The notes: generated by a model from the letters alone, not told the origin. Shown: positions 24,439 to 33,455, counted from the first letter of the stretch. The stretch: 64,000 bases of DNA from Myxococcales bacterium (GCA_016793325.1 JAEUKI010000022.1:1-64000), one strand, 5' to 3'. Program-made: numbers and translations.

Positions 24439-25473
24439 CTACATGCCCTCTCCGCGCGCGTGAAGCAAGCGGTCGCGCTGGCCGACGTCGATCCAGTCGT
24501 CGACGATCTCGAAGCTCTGCACGCGCTCGCCGCGCGCGAGGCACTGATCGAGCAACGACGGCAACCCGAACTCGGTGTCCCGCGGAACGCGCGCGACCAA
24601 CGCAGGGTCGAGCACGTACACGCCAGTGTTCACGAGCTTGGTGAGGGCGGGCTTCTCTTCCATGCGAAGCACGCGACCGTCGTCGACGTCGACGCAGCCG
24701 AAGGGCACGACGTGCTTGTAACGGCGGACGCCGATGGTGGCTTTCGCCTGCGTATTTGCGTGGCAATCGAGCATCTCGCCGATGCGCGCCTGCGTCACGA
24801 GGTCGCCGTTCATCACGACGAGCGGCGCCGTCGGGGCTTCGGGAAGGAGCGAGAGGGCGCCGCCGGTTCCGAGCGGCTTCACTTCGCGCAGATAGCGGAG
24901 GTCGACGCCGAGCTGCGAGCCGTCGCCGAAGTGCTGCTCGATGACGTTGGCGAGGTAGTGAACCGCGAGGTAGATGCGCTCGATTCCTTGTCCTGCGAGG
25001 AGCAGGACGATGCGCTCCAAGATGGGCCTGCCCGCGACGGTGAGCATGGGCTTCGGGATCGCGTCCGTGAGCGGCCCGAGCCTCGCGCCGCGTCCGCCGC
25101 ACATCACCACCGCCCAGCTCTCGCGCTTCGGGAGCCCGAGGACCTCTTGCAACAAGTGCAGGCCCACGAGCGTGCGATCCTCTTCGACCACGGGAACCGC
25201 CCGGATTTTGCGAGTCCGCATGAGCTCGAGCACCGTCGCGCGGTCCGCTCCGGGCGCGACCGTGACGCACCGCTCGTTGATCCAAGGCGCGAGCTTCGCG
25301 TCGAGCCCGTGGCCGTCGAGGAGCGCGCGTCGAACGGCGCCGTCGGTCAGCACTCCGACGAGGCGCGTTTGGTCGAGCACGAGCGCGAGCTCGCCGCTCC
25401 CTCGCTCGAGCGCGACGAGCGCGTCACGCAAGGTCGCGTCGCGCGCGACGGTGTGCCGAAACACAGTGTCCAT
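24439..25473 (-). CDS. ptmE: CBS-domain nucleotidyltransferase (PtmE-like sugar-phosphate guanylyltransferase)
   Basis: A 344-residue two-part protein. Residues 1 to about 115 are a pair of CBS domains (ATLRDALVALE, LVGVLTDGAVRRALLDG, ATVLELMRTRKIRAVPVV). Residues about 120-344 form a nucleotidyltransferase with GGRGARLGPLTDAIPKPML and VVMNGDLV. This architecture is that of PtmE, the GlcNAc-1-phosphate guanylyltransferase that feeds LegB. It is the first gene of the minus-strand operon with LegB-like and GT4 genes. GDP preference is inferred from the architecture. Confidence 0.82.
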   Translation of the reverse strand: MDTVFRHTVARDATLRDALVALERGSGELALVLDQTRLVGVLTDGAVRRALLDGHGLDAKLAPWINERCVTVAPGADRATVLELMRTRKIRAVPVVEEDRTLVGLHLLQEVLGLPKRESWAVVMCGGRGARLGPLTDAIPKPMLTVAGRPILERIVLLLAGQGIERIYLAVHYLANVIEQHFGDGSQLGVDLRYLREVKPLGTGGALSLLPEAPTAPLVVMNGDLVTQARIGEMLDCHANTQAKATIGVRRYKHVVPFGCVDVDDGRVLRMEEKPALTKLVNTGVYVLDPALVARVPRDTEFGLPSLLDQCLARGERVQSFEIVDDWIDVGQRDRLLHARGEGM

Positions 25474-25539
25474 GCGCCGCGGTGATAGCCCGACCCGCGC
25501 GCAAAGCGAAGGGGCCGCGGCGCGAGGCGTCGAACGGCG

Positions 25540-26418
25540 TCACTTCGAGGGGCCTACGTGTACGACCGCGCGCGCGACGTCGCTCTCTTCGAGCAGGGCT
25601 CGCTCGACCGCGTGGCCGATCTCGTGCGCCTCGACGAGCGAGAGCCCTCGATCGACGACGAGCTCGACGTGCACGTGAAGGGCGCTGCCGAAGAAGGTGG
25701 CGACGAGCTTGTCGATCGCGACGACGCCCTGTGTTTTCATGGCGATTTCGCGGAGGGCGTCCCGTCGGTCGATCGGCGCAGAGCTGCCCATGAGCAGGGC
25801 GACGTTCTCGCGCGCGAGGCGCACAGCCGAGACGGCGATGTAGATCGCGACCGCGACGGCCAGCAGCGAGTCGAGCCGCGCCCACCCGACGCGCGCGAGG
25901 AGCGCGCCCGCGACGGAGAGCGAGCACACGAGCACGTCGCTGAGCGCGTCGGCGCGGAGCGCGTCGATCGCGGGGTTTTGCTGGGCTTTCAGCGCGCGCG
26001 TCGCGATGGTGGCGATGGTCGTCTTGAAGGCGATCTTCGCGGCGAACGCCCCGAGCAGCCACGCGTCGAGCGAGGGGCGCGCGTCGGTCGTGAGCGCGCT
26101 GCGGAGGACTTCGATCGAGACGGTTCCGACGAGGATGGCGACGACGAGGGCGCCGATGGGCTCGGCGCTCGAGTGTCCGTGCGGGTGGTCGTCGTCGGCT
26201 GCGCGAGCGCTCGCGCGGAGGGCGAAGATCAACGCGATGCCGCCGAGCGAATCGGACAGTGAATCCGCTGCCTGCGCGAGCGCGAGTTGGCTGTGCGTGA
26301 CGAGGTGCACAACGAGCAGCGACGGCGCGAACGCGAGGCTCCCAGCGACGGTCGCGATCGTCAATCGCGACGCGCTCTTCGCGCGTGCGTCTTCGGTCGA
26401 GCGTGGCTGCGCGTTCAT
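25540..26418 (-). CDS. Cation diffusion facilitator-type metal transporter
   Basis: A 292-residue membrane protein with about five to six transmembrane helices and the CDF sites: DSLSDSLGG (metal-binding Asp pair), HPHGH between helices, and a second D-x3-D (DALRADALSDVLVC). The C-terminal cytoplasmic part (HVHVELVVDRGLSLVEAHEIGHAVE) is the usual regulatory ferredoxin-like domain. It should export divalent metals such as zinc. Start at 26418 chosen at the conserved N-terminus; upstream residues in the frame look noncoding. Confidence 0.88.
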   Translation of the reverse strand: MNAQPRSTEDARAKSASRLTIATVAGSLAFAPSLLVVHLVTHSQLALAQAADSLSDSLGGIALIFALRASARAADDDHPHGHSSAEPIGALVVAILVGTVSIEVLRSALTTDARPSLDAWLLGAFAAKIAFKTTIATIATRALKAQQNPAIDALRADALSDVLVCSLSVAGALLARVGWARLDSLLAVAVAIYIAVSAVRLARENVALLMGSSAPIDRRDALREIAMKTQGVVAIDKLVATFFGSALHVHVELVVDRGLSLVEAHEIGHAVERALLEESDVARAVVHVGPSK

Positions 26419-26600
26419 CGCGGGGACGCCATAACACGGCGACTCGCTTCGATGGCAACGATGAGCGATGGCTTCTGCCCTCGCGACCGCGACTCGCTCT
26501 GGCCCGAGTCTCACCCGATGAAGCGCACGGACTGAGCGCGTTCTACCAGGGAATCACTCTGAAGCATCGAGGTCACGATGACGGGCGATCGATCGCGCGC

Positions 26601-27101
26601 TCAGCTCACCCACGAGTCGATCCGCGCGTCGATCAGCGCGGCCTTCGTCGTCGACAGCGCGAGCGCGTCCCTGAATTTTACGAGCGTGTCGGCCTGGCCC
26701 GACGGGCGAAGCAGCACGGCTAGCGCGAGATAGATCCGCTCGCGGTCATCGTCGTCCGTGAATTTCGCCACGCGCGTCGAGAGGTACGTCGTCGCGTCGG
26801 GCGACGAGAGCCCTTCGGGCAAGCCCGACTTCGTACGCTCGAACGCCGTGTCGACGGCCTTGGCGACGTCTTCGTTGACCTCTTTGCGTCGCTCGAGCCA
26901 GCGCTGTTCGATCGCGCTCACAGCACCATCGGCGTTGATCGCGAGCGCGACGAGATCGAGAAACGCGCTGCGTTGCTCGTCGTTCATCCCGTTGTAGAAG
27001 CGATCGAGCTTCCATTCGCGAACGGGTCCTGCGAGGGCGAACTTCGTCGCGATCTCGGCCCCTAAGGTGATCAGCAACTCACCCAGAATTTCTGCAGCCA
27101 T
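26601..27101 (-). CDS. Conserved hypothetical protein, possible TerB-like fold
   Basis: A 166-residue soluble protein. DEQRSAFLDLVALAINADGAVSAIEQRWLE and the helical remainder resemble the all-helical TerB/DUF533-type acidic-loop fold (ADG turn). No signal peptide; the N-terminus is mildly hydrophobic (ILGELLITLGAEIA). It is on the same strand as and 72 bases upstream of the M28 peptidase stop, without clear operon relation. Function unknown. Confidence 0.72.
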   Translation of the reverse strand: MAAEILGELLITLGAEIATKFALAGPVREWKLDRFYNGMNDEQRSAFLDLVALAINADGAVSAIEQRWLERRKEVNEDVAKAVDTAFERTKSGLPEGLSSPDATTYLSTRVAKFTDDDDRERIYLALAVLLRPSGQADTLVKFRDALALSTTKAALIDARIDSWVS

Positions 27102-27173
27102 CGTGCCAGCTCCTCTCGCGTCGACACGGTACGCGAGCGGACGCCGTCCATCAACGAGCGGCGTCGGGGCCGC

Positions 27174-29504
27174 TCACAGCCTCACGCGGATCGTGCGCGC
27201 CACCATGGGCGTCATCACCGCCCACTGCGGAAATTGCCTTGCGATTCGCGTCATATGCTCGTCGGGAAGAAAGCTCGTCGCGATCACTTCGAGCTCGACG
27301 GGCTCGTCGCCGCGCAGCTCGAGCTCGACCTCTTCGCCCTCGGGGCCGACGCCCTGAAAGTACGCTGTGGGGCGATTTCCGGCGTATTCGTTGACGGCGA
27401 GGTTGCGCCCGAGCGACCAGCGCACGAGCCGATCGCGCGCGACGAAGAGCCGAAGCTGCGTCGTCTCGGTGAAGAGCTTGATGCGGACGGTGCGCGTCGC
27501 GCCGTTGCGCGTGGACGAGAGCGTCTCGATCCGCGGCGGCGCGAAGGACGGAGGGGGCGCTGCGACCTCGTGCGTGGGCGGCGGCATGAACACTTCGAAG
27601 AGCGGCCACTCGCGCGAGACGGGGCGCGCCTCGGGGACGCTCCGGGCGACAGGGTCGAACGGCAGCGCGTCGATCGCGCGGAGGAGCACGGCGCTGCGGC
27701 CGCCCTCTTCTCCGTGCACGACGAACACCCTTCGCGGGCGCTCGAAGGTAAACGGCTCTCGCGCGGCGCTCGCGACGACGCCCACGCACGCCACGAGGGC
27801 GAAGGCGAGCGCGGCGCGCTTGTGCGATCCGATCGCGTGCGAGGCCACGAGGATCCCCGCCGCGCCCGCGGACACGAAGCTCGCCACGAGCCCTGCGAGC
27901 ATCGGATCGGCGGCGGTCGGAAGCGGCAAGAAGGCGACCTCGGCGCACATCGTACGAAGCACCGGCGCGAACGCTGCGAGCGCCATCGAGCCCGGGAGCG
28001 CTCCGCACACCGCGAGCGCGCCGCGCGGGAGCTTCGTCGAAACAGCCAGCAAAAACGCTGTCGAAAGCCCCGCCGTCCAGAGCAGAGGGATGTACCCGCT
28101 GCGCGCTCCGCGGGCGGTCGCGAGCAGGAGCAGCAGCGACCAGCCGACGATCGCCGCGACCCACGTCGCCATCAGCGGGTCGTGCTCGCGCGCGCGCAGG
28201 CGCAGAGAGACCCTGTGCTGAACGAGCATCATCGCGGCGACCGCGGGAGCGACGAACGCCGGGACCACGACGAGCGGCGCGGAGTACCAGCCGTGCGGGC
28301 GCTTGATGATAAATGCCAGTAAAATTCCGCACAGAACTGCGGATAGCACCGCGGCGACGAGCGACGCGAGCGCTCCTGCGAAGGCGACGGCGGTCGCGCG
28401 AGCCGTGACCCGAGCGCGCGTTCGAGCGAGGGCGATGGCGCTCGCTGCGATCGCGAGGACGAGCGCCGCGAGGACCACGGCCGTGCGTGATTGGTAGCGA
28501 ACGACGAAGAGCCCGAGCACGTCGAAGTACGTCACGCGTCGGGCGTCGAGCCCCGTTGGGAGCGGCGCTCCGCGGGCCATTTCGCGGGTGACTTCGAGCA
28601 TGGTCTGGCCGAGGTGCTGGAGCGTTCCGGGTTGGAGTCGGTCCGAGCGATCGCGGGAGGTGTGCGCGGCCCAGAGGTCGCCGATGCCCGCGAAGGTCAA
28701 CCCTGGCTTTCCGCTGTCTCGAAAGGGACGAAAGTCGCCGTCGTGCGCGAGCGCTCCGCTCTCCATGAGATCGAGGACGACGGACGTCGCTTGCGGCCTC
28801 GGCGCGACGCGGGCGTAGATGTCGACGAGCTCGGGGTTTCCGGGGCCCGCGTAGAGGAGCGTCGCGGCGCCGCCGGGGCTCCCGTCGATGTAGACGTACG
28901 CGCGAACGTCGCGCGCGAGCGGGTGGTTGCGGATGAACCCGTCTGCGCCGAAGAGCCCGTACTCTTCGCCGCCGTTGGCCAGGACGATCACGGTCTTGTC
29001 GAGCATCGGGCCCGCCGAGAGCGCCCGCATCGTCTCGATCATCGCGGCCACGCCGAGCGCGTCGTCCCCCGCGCCGTCCGAGTCGCCGAGCGTGTCGAAG
29101 TGCGCGTCGAGCAAGATCGCGTCTCGCGAACGCCCAGGCAATCGCCCCACCACGTTGATCACGTGGTAGCGGAGCAAGGGGTACGGGTACGGCGTGTTCT
29201 CGTAGAAGCGCTGGTCGCTCACGCGCTGGATGTCCACTTCGACCCGCGGGATCGCCCGCAGTTGCGCCGCGAGGTACTGCGCCGCGCGCTCGGCGCCGGG
29301 GCTGCCCGTCGGCCGGACGCCGATCGTGTCCGCGAGCATCTGCACCACGGGCTTCGCGCGAAGCTCCGAGAACTCCGTCGCGGGCGCGGTCGCCGGCCTC
29401 GGCTCGATCGGGCGGTTGGCGACGAACGCCGCGAGAACCACCAGCGAAAACACAGCGACGAGCGCGCACCACCGCGCGATGGGGCTTTGTGAAACGGCTG
29501 TCAT
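27174..29504 (-). CDS. Membrane-anchored M28 metallopeptidase (ER-metallopeptidase 1/Fxna-like)
   Basis: A 776-residue protein. Residues 10-29 form an N-terminal membrane anchor. Residues about 50-310 are an M28 aminopeptidase domain with zinc ligands H135 (DAHFDT), D147 (GAGDDALG), catalytic and ligand Glu E180-E181 (NGGEEYG) and D208 (YIDGSPGG). The remainder has at least six to nine hydrophobic transmembrane segments and a final soluble domain of about 170 residues, the order seen in eukaryotic-like Fxna proteins. Start at 29504 chosen after the frame's noncoding lead. It is an unusual bacterial copy of this architecture. Confidence 0.85.
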   Translation of the reverse strand: MTAVSQSPIARWCALVAVFSLVVLAAFVANRPIEPRPATAPATEFSELRAKPVVQMLADTIGVRPTGSPGAERAAQYLAAQLRAIPRVEVDIQRVSDQRFYENTPYPYPLLRYHVINVVGRLPGRSRDAILLDAHFDTLGDSDGAGDDALGVAAMIETMRALSAGPMLDKTVIVLANGGEEYGLFGADGFIRNHPLARDVRAYVYIDGSPGGAATLLYAGPGNPELVDIYARVAPRPQATSVVLDLMESGALAHDGDFRPFRDSGKPGLTFAGIGDLWAAHTSRDRSDRLQPGTLQHLGQTMLEVTREMARGAPLPTGLDARRVTYFDVLGLFVVRYQSRTAVVLAALVLAIAASAIALARTRARVTARATAVAFAGALASLVAAVLSAVLCGILLAFIIKRPHGWYSAPLVVVPAFVAPAVAAMMLVQHRVSLRLRAREHDPLMATWVAAIVGWSLLLLLATARGARSGYIPLLWTAGLSTAFLLAVSTKLPRGALAVCGALPGSMALAAFAPVLRTMCAEVAFLPLPTAADPMLAGLVASFVSAGAAGILVASHAIGSHKRAALAFALVACVGVVASAAREPFTFERPRRVFVVHGEEGGRSAVLLRAIDALPFDPVARSVPEARPVSREWPLFEVFMPPPTHEVAAPPPSFAPPRIETLSSTRNGATRTVRIKLFTETTQLRLFVARDRLVRWSLGRNLAVNEYAGNRPTAYFQGVGPEGEEVELELRGDEPVELEVIATSFLPDEHMTRIARQFPQWAVMTPMVARTIRVRL

Positions 29505-29571
29505 CGTCCGTCGCGCGTCGCAAACGACGGGCCGGGACGAACGAGCGCGACGCGCGAGCAAAATCGCGATC

Positions 29572-29673
29572 GCGACGCCCCGTTGGAAGGACGACACGCA
29601 TCGAGCCATCTCTTGGGAAATTCACTGGGATCTTTGTGTGGCGTGTCGCCAACGGAAGGCGGAGCCGCTGTAG
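29572..29673 (+). repeat. 102-bp dispersed structured repeat, copy 1
   Basis: Matches 39399-39500 over its full 102 bases: both ends are nearly identical, the middle differs. An outer palindrome CGTTGG...CCAACG (29581-29586 with 29649-29654) and an inner stem GACACGC...GCGTGTC (29593-29599 with 29641-29647) can form. Lies between the divergent peptidase and FHA regulator genes. Confidence 0.93.
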
Positions 29674-29742
29674 GCGCCCGACGAATGCCCCGCCGCGCGT
29701 CCCCTGTGACGTCCCCGGGGACCGCTGCGGTACGCTCGAGCG

Positions 29743-31047
29743 GTGAGCGACTCGCTTCTGCAGTCGACGGTCTCGCGCCTCGAACACCACACGTCGGTCG
29801 CTCGGTCGCCGCGCGCGCGGTGCACGATCGTGTGGCCGAGAGAGCTCTCGGCGGCGGTCGAGCTCGACGACCGTCCGATCGTGCTCGGTCGCGCGGGAGA
29901 CGTTTCGCTCGCGCACAAGACGGTCTCTCGCGCGCACGCGAAGCTCCAGTGGGACCCGGCGCGCGGCGCGCACGCGCTCGAGGACCTCGGGAGCCACAAC
30001 GGGACGAGCGTCAATCGTCGGAGGATTTCCTCGCCGATCGCGCTCGCGAGCGCGGACGTCCTTCGCCTCGGCGACGTCCTCGCCGTGTACGAGCGCGTCG
30101 ATCATCCGACGGTGAGCTCGACGAACGTCGACGAGGTGTTCGGTCGCGCGGCGGTGCTCGACGGGCTGCGCGCGTCGATCGAGAGCGCCTCGCGAGACCT
30201 CGCGCCCACGTTGATCCTCGGCGAGACCGGGACCGGAAAAGAGCGCGTCGCGCAGGCGATTCACAGGCTCTCTGCGCGCCCGGGGCGGCTCGTCGCCGTC
30301 AACTGCGCCGCGCTCTCGCCGCAGCTCTTCGAGAGTCAGCTCTTCGGTCACGTGAAGGGGGCGTTTACGGGCGCCGGCGAAGCGCGCGAAGGGCTCTTTC
30401 GCGCGGCGGACCACGGGACGCTCTTGCTCGACGAAATCGGCGACCTGGCGCTCGAGCTTCAGCCCAAGCTCCTTCGCGCGATCGAGGCCCGAGAGTCCCT
30501 CGCCGTCGGCGCCACGCGTCCTGTGTCGGTCTCGGTGAAGGTCGTCGCGGCGACGCATCGAGACCTGCGCGCGGCGGTGCTCGCGGGGACGTTTCGCGCG
30601 GATTTGTACGGGCGATTGTCGGGTCGCGAGCTGCGGGTTCCCTCGCTGCGCGAGCGGGCGGTGGACGTGCTCGACTGGCTCGATCGATTCGCGCATGGGG
30701 CGCGGGTCGAGCTTCGCGCCGACGACGCCGAGGCGCTCGTGTGCGCGCGATGGTCGCTCAACCTCCGCGCGGTCGACCGGCTCGCGCGAGAGCTCGGCGA
30801 GCGCCGCGAAGGGGAGACGTCCGCGCGCGCGCTGCCCGCGTGGCTCGAGGATGAGATCGACCCACAGAATCAAATGGAGCCTGATTCTTCGGATACAGCG
30901 GCGCGCCCTGCGCCCGATCGCGCGGAGTTTCTCGCGGCGTACGAGGCGCACGGCGGGAGCGTGAGGGCGCTCGCGAAGCACTTCGGACGGGACCGAAGGC
31001 AGATCTATCGCTGGGTCGACGCGTACGGGCTACGCGCCTCGCGATGA
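29743..31047 (+). CDS. FHA-domain sigma-54 activator
   Basis: A 434-residue regulator. Residues about 30-108 are a FHA phosphopeptide-binding domain (GSHNGTSVN). Residues about 125-330 are an AAA+ module with Walker A GETGTGKE, the sigma-54-contacting loop GAFTGA and Walker B LLLDEIGDL. Residues about 395-430 are a Fis-type helix-turn-helix. FHA recognition of phospho-Thr suggests control by Ser/Thr kinases; a kinase gene lies convergently next door (43-bp overlap of the two 3' ends). Start GTG at 29743. Confidence 0.88.
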   Translation: MSDSLLQSTVSRLEHHTSVARSPRARCTIVWPRELSAAVELDDRPIVLGRAGDVSLAHKTVSRAHAKLQWDPARGAHALEDLGSHNGTSVNRRRISSPIALASADVLRLGDVLAVYERVDHPTVSSTNVDEVFGRAAVLDGLRASIESASRDLAPTLILGETGTGKERVAQAIHRLSARPGRLVAVNCAALSPQLFESQLFGHVKGAFTGAGEAREGLFRAADHGTLLLDEIGDLALELQPKLLRAIEARESLAVGATRPVSVSVKVVAATHRDLRAAVLAGTFRADLYGRLSGRELRVPSLRERAVDVLDWLDRFAHGARVELRADDAEALVCARWSLNLRAVDRLARELGERREGETSARALPAWLEDEIDPQNQMEPDSSDTAARPAPDRAEFLAAYEAHGGSVRALAKHFGRDRRQIYRWVDAYGLRASR

Positions 31048-32486
31048 GCGGGCGGCGGGCTTCGCCGCGCGCCCCAGCCCGCGATCAACACGAGGGCGAG
31101 GGCGAACGGCGTCGCGCGCGAGGTCCACGGGGCGAGCGCCGGCGCAGCGATGGTCACGATCCCGGCGATCAACGACAAGAGCGCGGTCGCAGCGAAGAGC
31201 CGGTGGAGCGTGATCGCGAGCACGAGCATGCACGCGCTCGCCCACACAAAGGACGAAGCGACGCTGAACGCGGGAGGCGCCGCGAGTCGCTGCGCGGCGT
31301 ACTCGACGAGGACCGAGGCGTAGTAGAGCGCGCCGAGCGACAAGAGCAGCTGCTTCGAGCGCTGGCTTGCGAGGAGCTTGCTGCGAAAGCGATACACGAC
31401 GACGCCAGCGATCGTCGCGGTGACGAGCGTCCAGAGCAGCGTCTGCGCGCCGCTCGCGCTCGTGGGGACCGAGCGACGAGAGGGGGGATCGAGCCACCAT
31501 CCGAGCGCGAACTGCAGCGAGACCACCGCGCCGACGAGCAGCGCGCGAGGCGCGTTGGAGTGACGGAGGTCCGCCTCGGGGTCCTCGGGCAGCGCGTCGA
31601 GCAGGGCGCGCATCGAGGCGAATCGGGCCGCGGGGTCGCTGGCGAGCCCCTTGCGAACGACGTCGTAGAGCCACGCGGGGACGTCTTCATCGGGCGCGCG
31701 CGCCGGTGGTCCCTTGCGCGCGGCGGCGGCGAGGCCTTCGAGGGTGTCCGCGCGAAACGGTCGCTCGCGAAACAGGGCCTCGAAGAGCGAGACGCAAAAC
31801 GCAAACTGATCAGCGCTCGCGCTCGGCGGGGCGCCGTCGAAGCGCTCGGGCGCGAGGTACGCGGGCGTGCCTGCGGGCGCGGGGCGAACGGGTGATTGTG
31901 TGGGCGTGTTTTCGAGCGGCGTGTCGTCGCGCGGGTTGATTTGTTGTGCGAGCCCGAAGTCCGCGACGAGCACCCGCTGGTCTCCGCCGACGAGGACGTT
32001 GTCCGGCTTGAAGTCTCCGTGAACGATCCCCGCGGCGTGCGCGGCGGCGAGCCCTCGCGCGGCGCGGGTGAAGCGCTCGAGGACGGGCTTCCAGCGGGGG
32101 TTTTCGCGCTCGATCCACGCGCGGAGGGTCTCGCCTTCGACGAGCTCGAGCGCGACGAACGCGCGGTCCTCGAGGCGTCCGGCGTCGAAGACGGTGACGA
32201 TGTTCTCGTGCGCGAGCTGGGCGAGGGCGCGGGCCTCGCGCAGAAGCCTCGCCTCGCGCTCGTCGGTGATCGTGTGGGCGCGCAGGAGCTTGAGGGCCAC
32301 GCGTCGATCGAGCTCGCTGTCGTACGCGCGGTAGACGGACCCCATCGCGCCCTCGCCGAGCAGGTCGAGGATGATGTACCGGCCGAGCGAGTCGCCTCGC
32401 GCGAGCGGAGCGCCGCCACGGGCGTTTGCCTCGGCCGCGCGCTCGCGAACGGGGCTCGACGCTGTGTGATCGCTCGGCGAGACCAT
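31005..32486 (-). CDS. Membrane-anchored Ser/Thr protein kinase with HGD in place of HRD
   Basis: A 493-residue protein. Kinase domain about residues 35-285 with glycine loop GEGAMGSVY, K66, HGD (156-158) and DFG (176-178); the catalytic loop Arg is Gly, as in many myxobacterial kinases, so activity is likely but activation may not need loop phosphorylation. The C-terminal about 170 residues contain four to five hydrophobic helices. The gene overlaps the FHA-activator gene by 43 bases at their 3' ends. Start taken at ATG 32486; an adjacent GTG at 32489 is possible. Confidence 0.87.
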   Translation of the reverse strand: MVSPSDHTASSPVRERAAEANARGGAPLARGDSLGRYIILDLLGEGAMGSVYRAYDSELDRRVALKLLRAHTITDEREARLLREARALAQLAHENIVTVFDAGRLEDRAFVALELVEGETLRAWIERENPRWKPVLERFTRAARGLAAAHAAGIVHGDFKPDNVLVGGDQRVLVADFGLAQQINPRDDTPLENTPTQSPVRPAPAGTPAYLAPERFDGAPPSASADQFAFCVSLFEALFRERPFRADTLEGLAAAARKGPPARAPDEDVPAWLYDVVRKGLASDPAARFASMRALLDALPEDPEADLRHSNAPRALLVGAVVSLQFALGWWLDPPSRRSVPTSASGAQTLLWTLVTATIAGVVVYRFRSKLLASQRSKQLLLSLGALYYASVLVEYAAQRLAAPPAFSVASSFVWASACMLVLAITLHRLFAATALLSLIAGIVTIAAPALAPWTSRATPFALALVLIAGWGARRSPPPAHREARSPYASTQR

Positions 32487-32576
32487 CACCAGCGCTCGAC
32501 GCTACCTGCACACGACGACGGCTGTCTCTCGCCGAGTGGGCGTAGCACTTGGCTCGATCGCGCCGTATACGTGGGC

Positions 32577-32909
32577 ATGGCCGCGTATTTCGACGACAAG
32601 GACCTCGCGCACTTCGGCACGATGGGCGAGCACGCCCCCGAGCTGTGGAAGAAATTCATGGAGTACTACGGGGCTGCCTTCGAAGAGGGCAAGCTCACCA
32701 AGCGCGAGAAATTGCTCTTGGGCTTCATCGTCGCCCACAACGAGAAGTGCCCGTTTTGCATCGACAGCTACACGCAGCAAGCGATGGCGATCGGGCTCAC
32801 GATGGATCACCTCACCGAGGCGCTGCACTGCGCCGCGGCCCTCCGCGCGGGGATCACCATGGCGCACGGGCTCGTCACGCGAAACATCGTGAACAAAAAG
32901 AGCATGTAA
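32577..32909 (+). CDS. Carboxymuconolactone decarboxylase/AhpD-like protein with CxxC
   Basis: A 110-residue single-domain protein. C58-P-F-C61 in EKCPFCIDSY is the CxxC redox pair of the CMD/AhpD family, but the His expected four residues later is Tyr65. It may be a peroxidase-like reductant or decarboxylase-type trimer; the substrate is unknown. Compare the selenocysteine-type relative at 61235-61825. ATG at 32577 chosen as the start of the conserved domain. Confidence 0.82.
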   Translation: MAAYFDDKDLAHFGTMGEHAPELWKKFMEYYGAAFEEGKLTKREKLLLGFIVAHNEKCPFCIDSYTQQAMAIGLTMDHLTEALHCAAALRAGITMAHGLVTRNIVNKKSM

Positions 32910-32939
32910 ACCGCGGCGCGATGGGCGTCGGTCGAGCGC

Positions 32940-33455
32940 TCAGCGCTCGCCGAACTGCGCCCAGTACAAGAGCACCGCGATGGACTTGGCGTCTTCGATG
33001 CGACCGTCGCGGATCATGGTGAGGCACTCGCTCATGGGCGTCTCGCGAACGACGATCTGCTCGTCGTCTTCGAGCTCTTGTCCCACCGCGCGGAGCTCTC
33101 TCGCGACGAAGGCGTGCATGCGCTCGTCGGTCACGCCTGGGCCCACGAAGAAGCTCGTGACGGGCGTGATGCGCTCGCTGTCGTAGCCGGTCTCTTCGAT
33201 GAGCTCGCGGCGGGCGGCGAGGGGCGGGTGTTCGTTCGGGCCCAGCGTTCCTGCGGGCAATTCGACGAGGGGGCGGCCGATCGAGACGCGGTGGTTCTCG
33301 ATGAGGACGACCCGTCCGTCGTCGAGCAGCGGAAGGATCACCACCGAGCCCGGGTGCACCACGACCTCGCGCCTCCGCGTGGCGCCCACGCGCGAGTGGT
33401 CCTCGCGCGACACGAGCGTCCAGCGCGACCCACGAAAGAGAACCTCGTCTGCCAT
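32940..33455 (-). CDS. Nudix hydrolase (ADP-ribose pyrophosphatase-like)
   Basis: A 171-residue enzyme. Nudix box G-x5-E-x7-REUxEExGU is intact in GTLGPNEHPPLAARRELIEETG at about residues 69-91. The segment PLVELPAGTL and the late glycine-rich loop (FFVGPGVTDERMHAFVA) are typical of ADP-ribose pyrophosphatases. Start at 33455 chosen over an upstream ATG at 33509 because the domain begins with MADEVLFRGSRW. Confidence 0.9.
   Translation of the reverse strand: MADEVLFRGSRWTLVSREDHSRVGATRRREVVVHPGSVVILPLLDDGRVVLIENHRVSIGRPLVELPAGTLGPNEHPPLAARRELIEETGYDSERITPVTSFFVGPGVTDERMHAFVARELRAVGQELEDDEQIVVRETPMSECLTMIRDGRIEDAKSIAVLLYWAQFGER

Noticed and set aside
27151-30981. Very long open frame on the minus strand across the peptidase and FHA genes
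   Set aside because: Its translation is Arg/Ala-rich without domains and runs antisense to well-supported genes; it is a GC-bias shadow.
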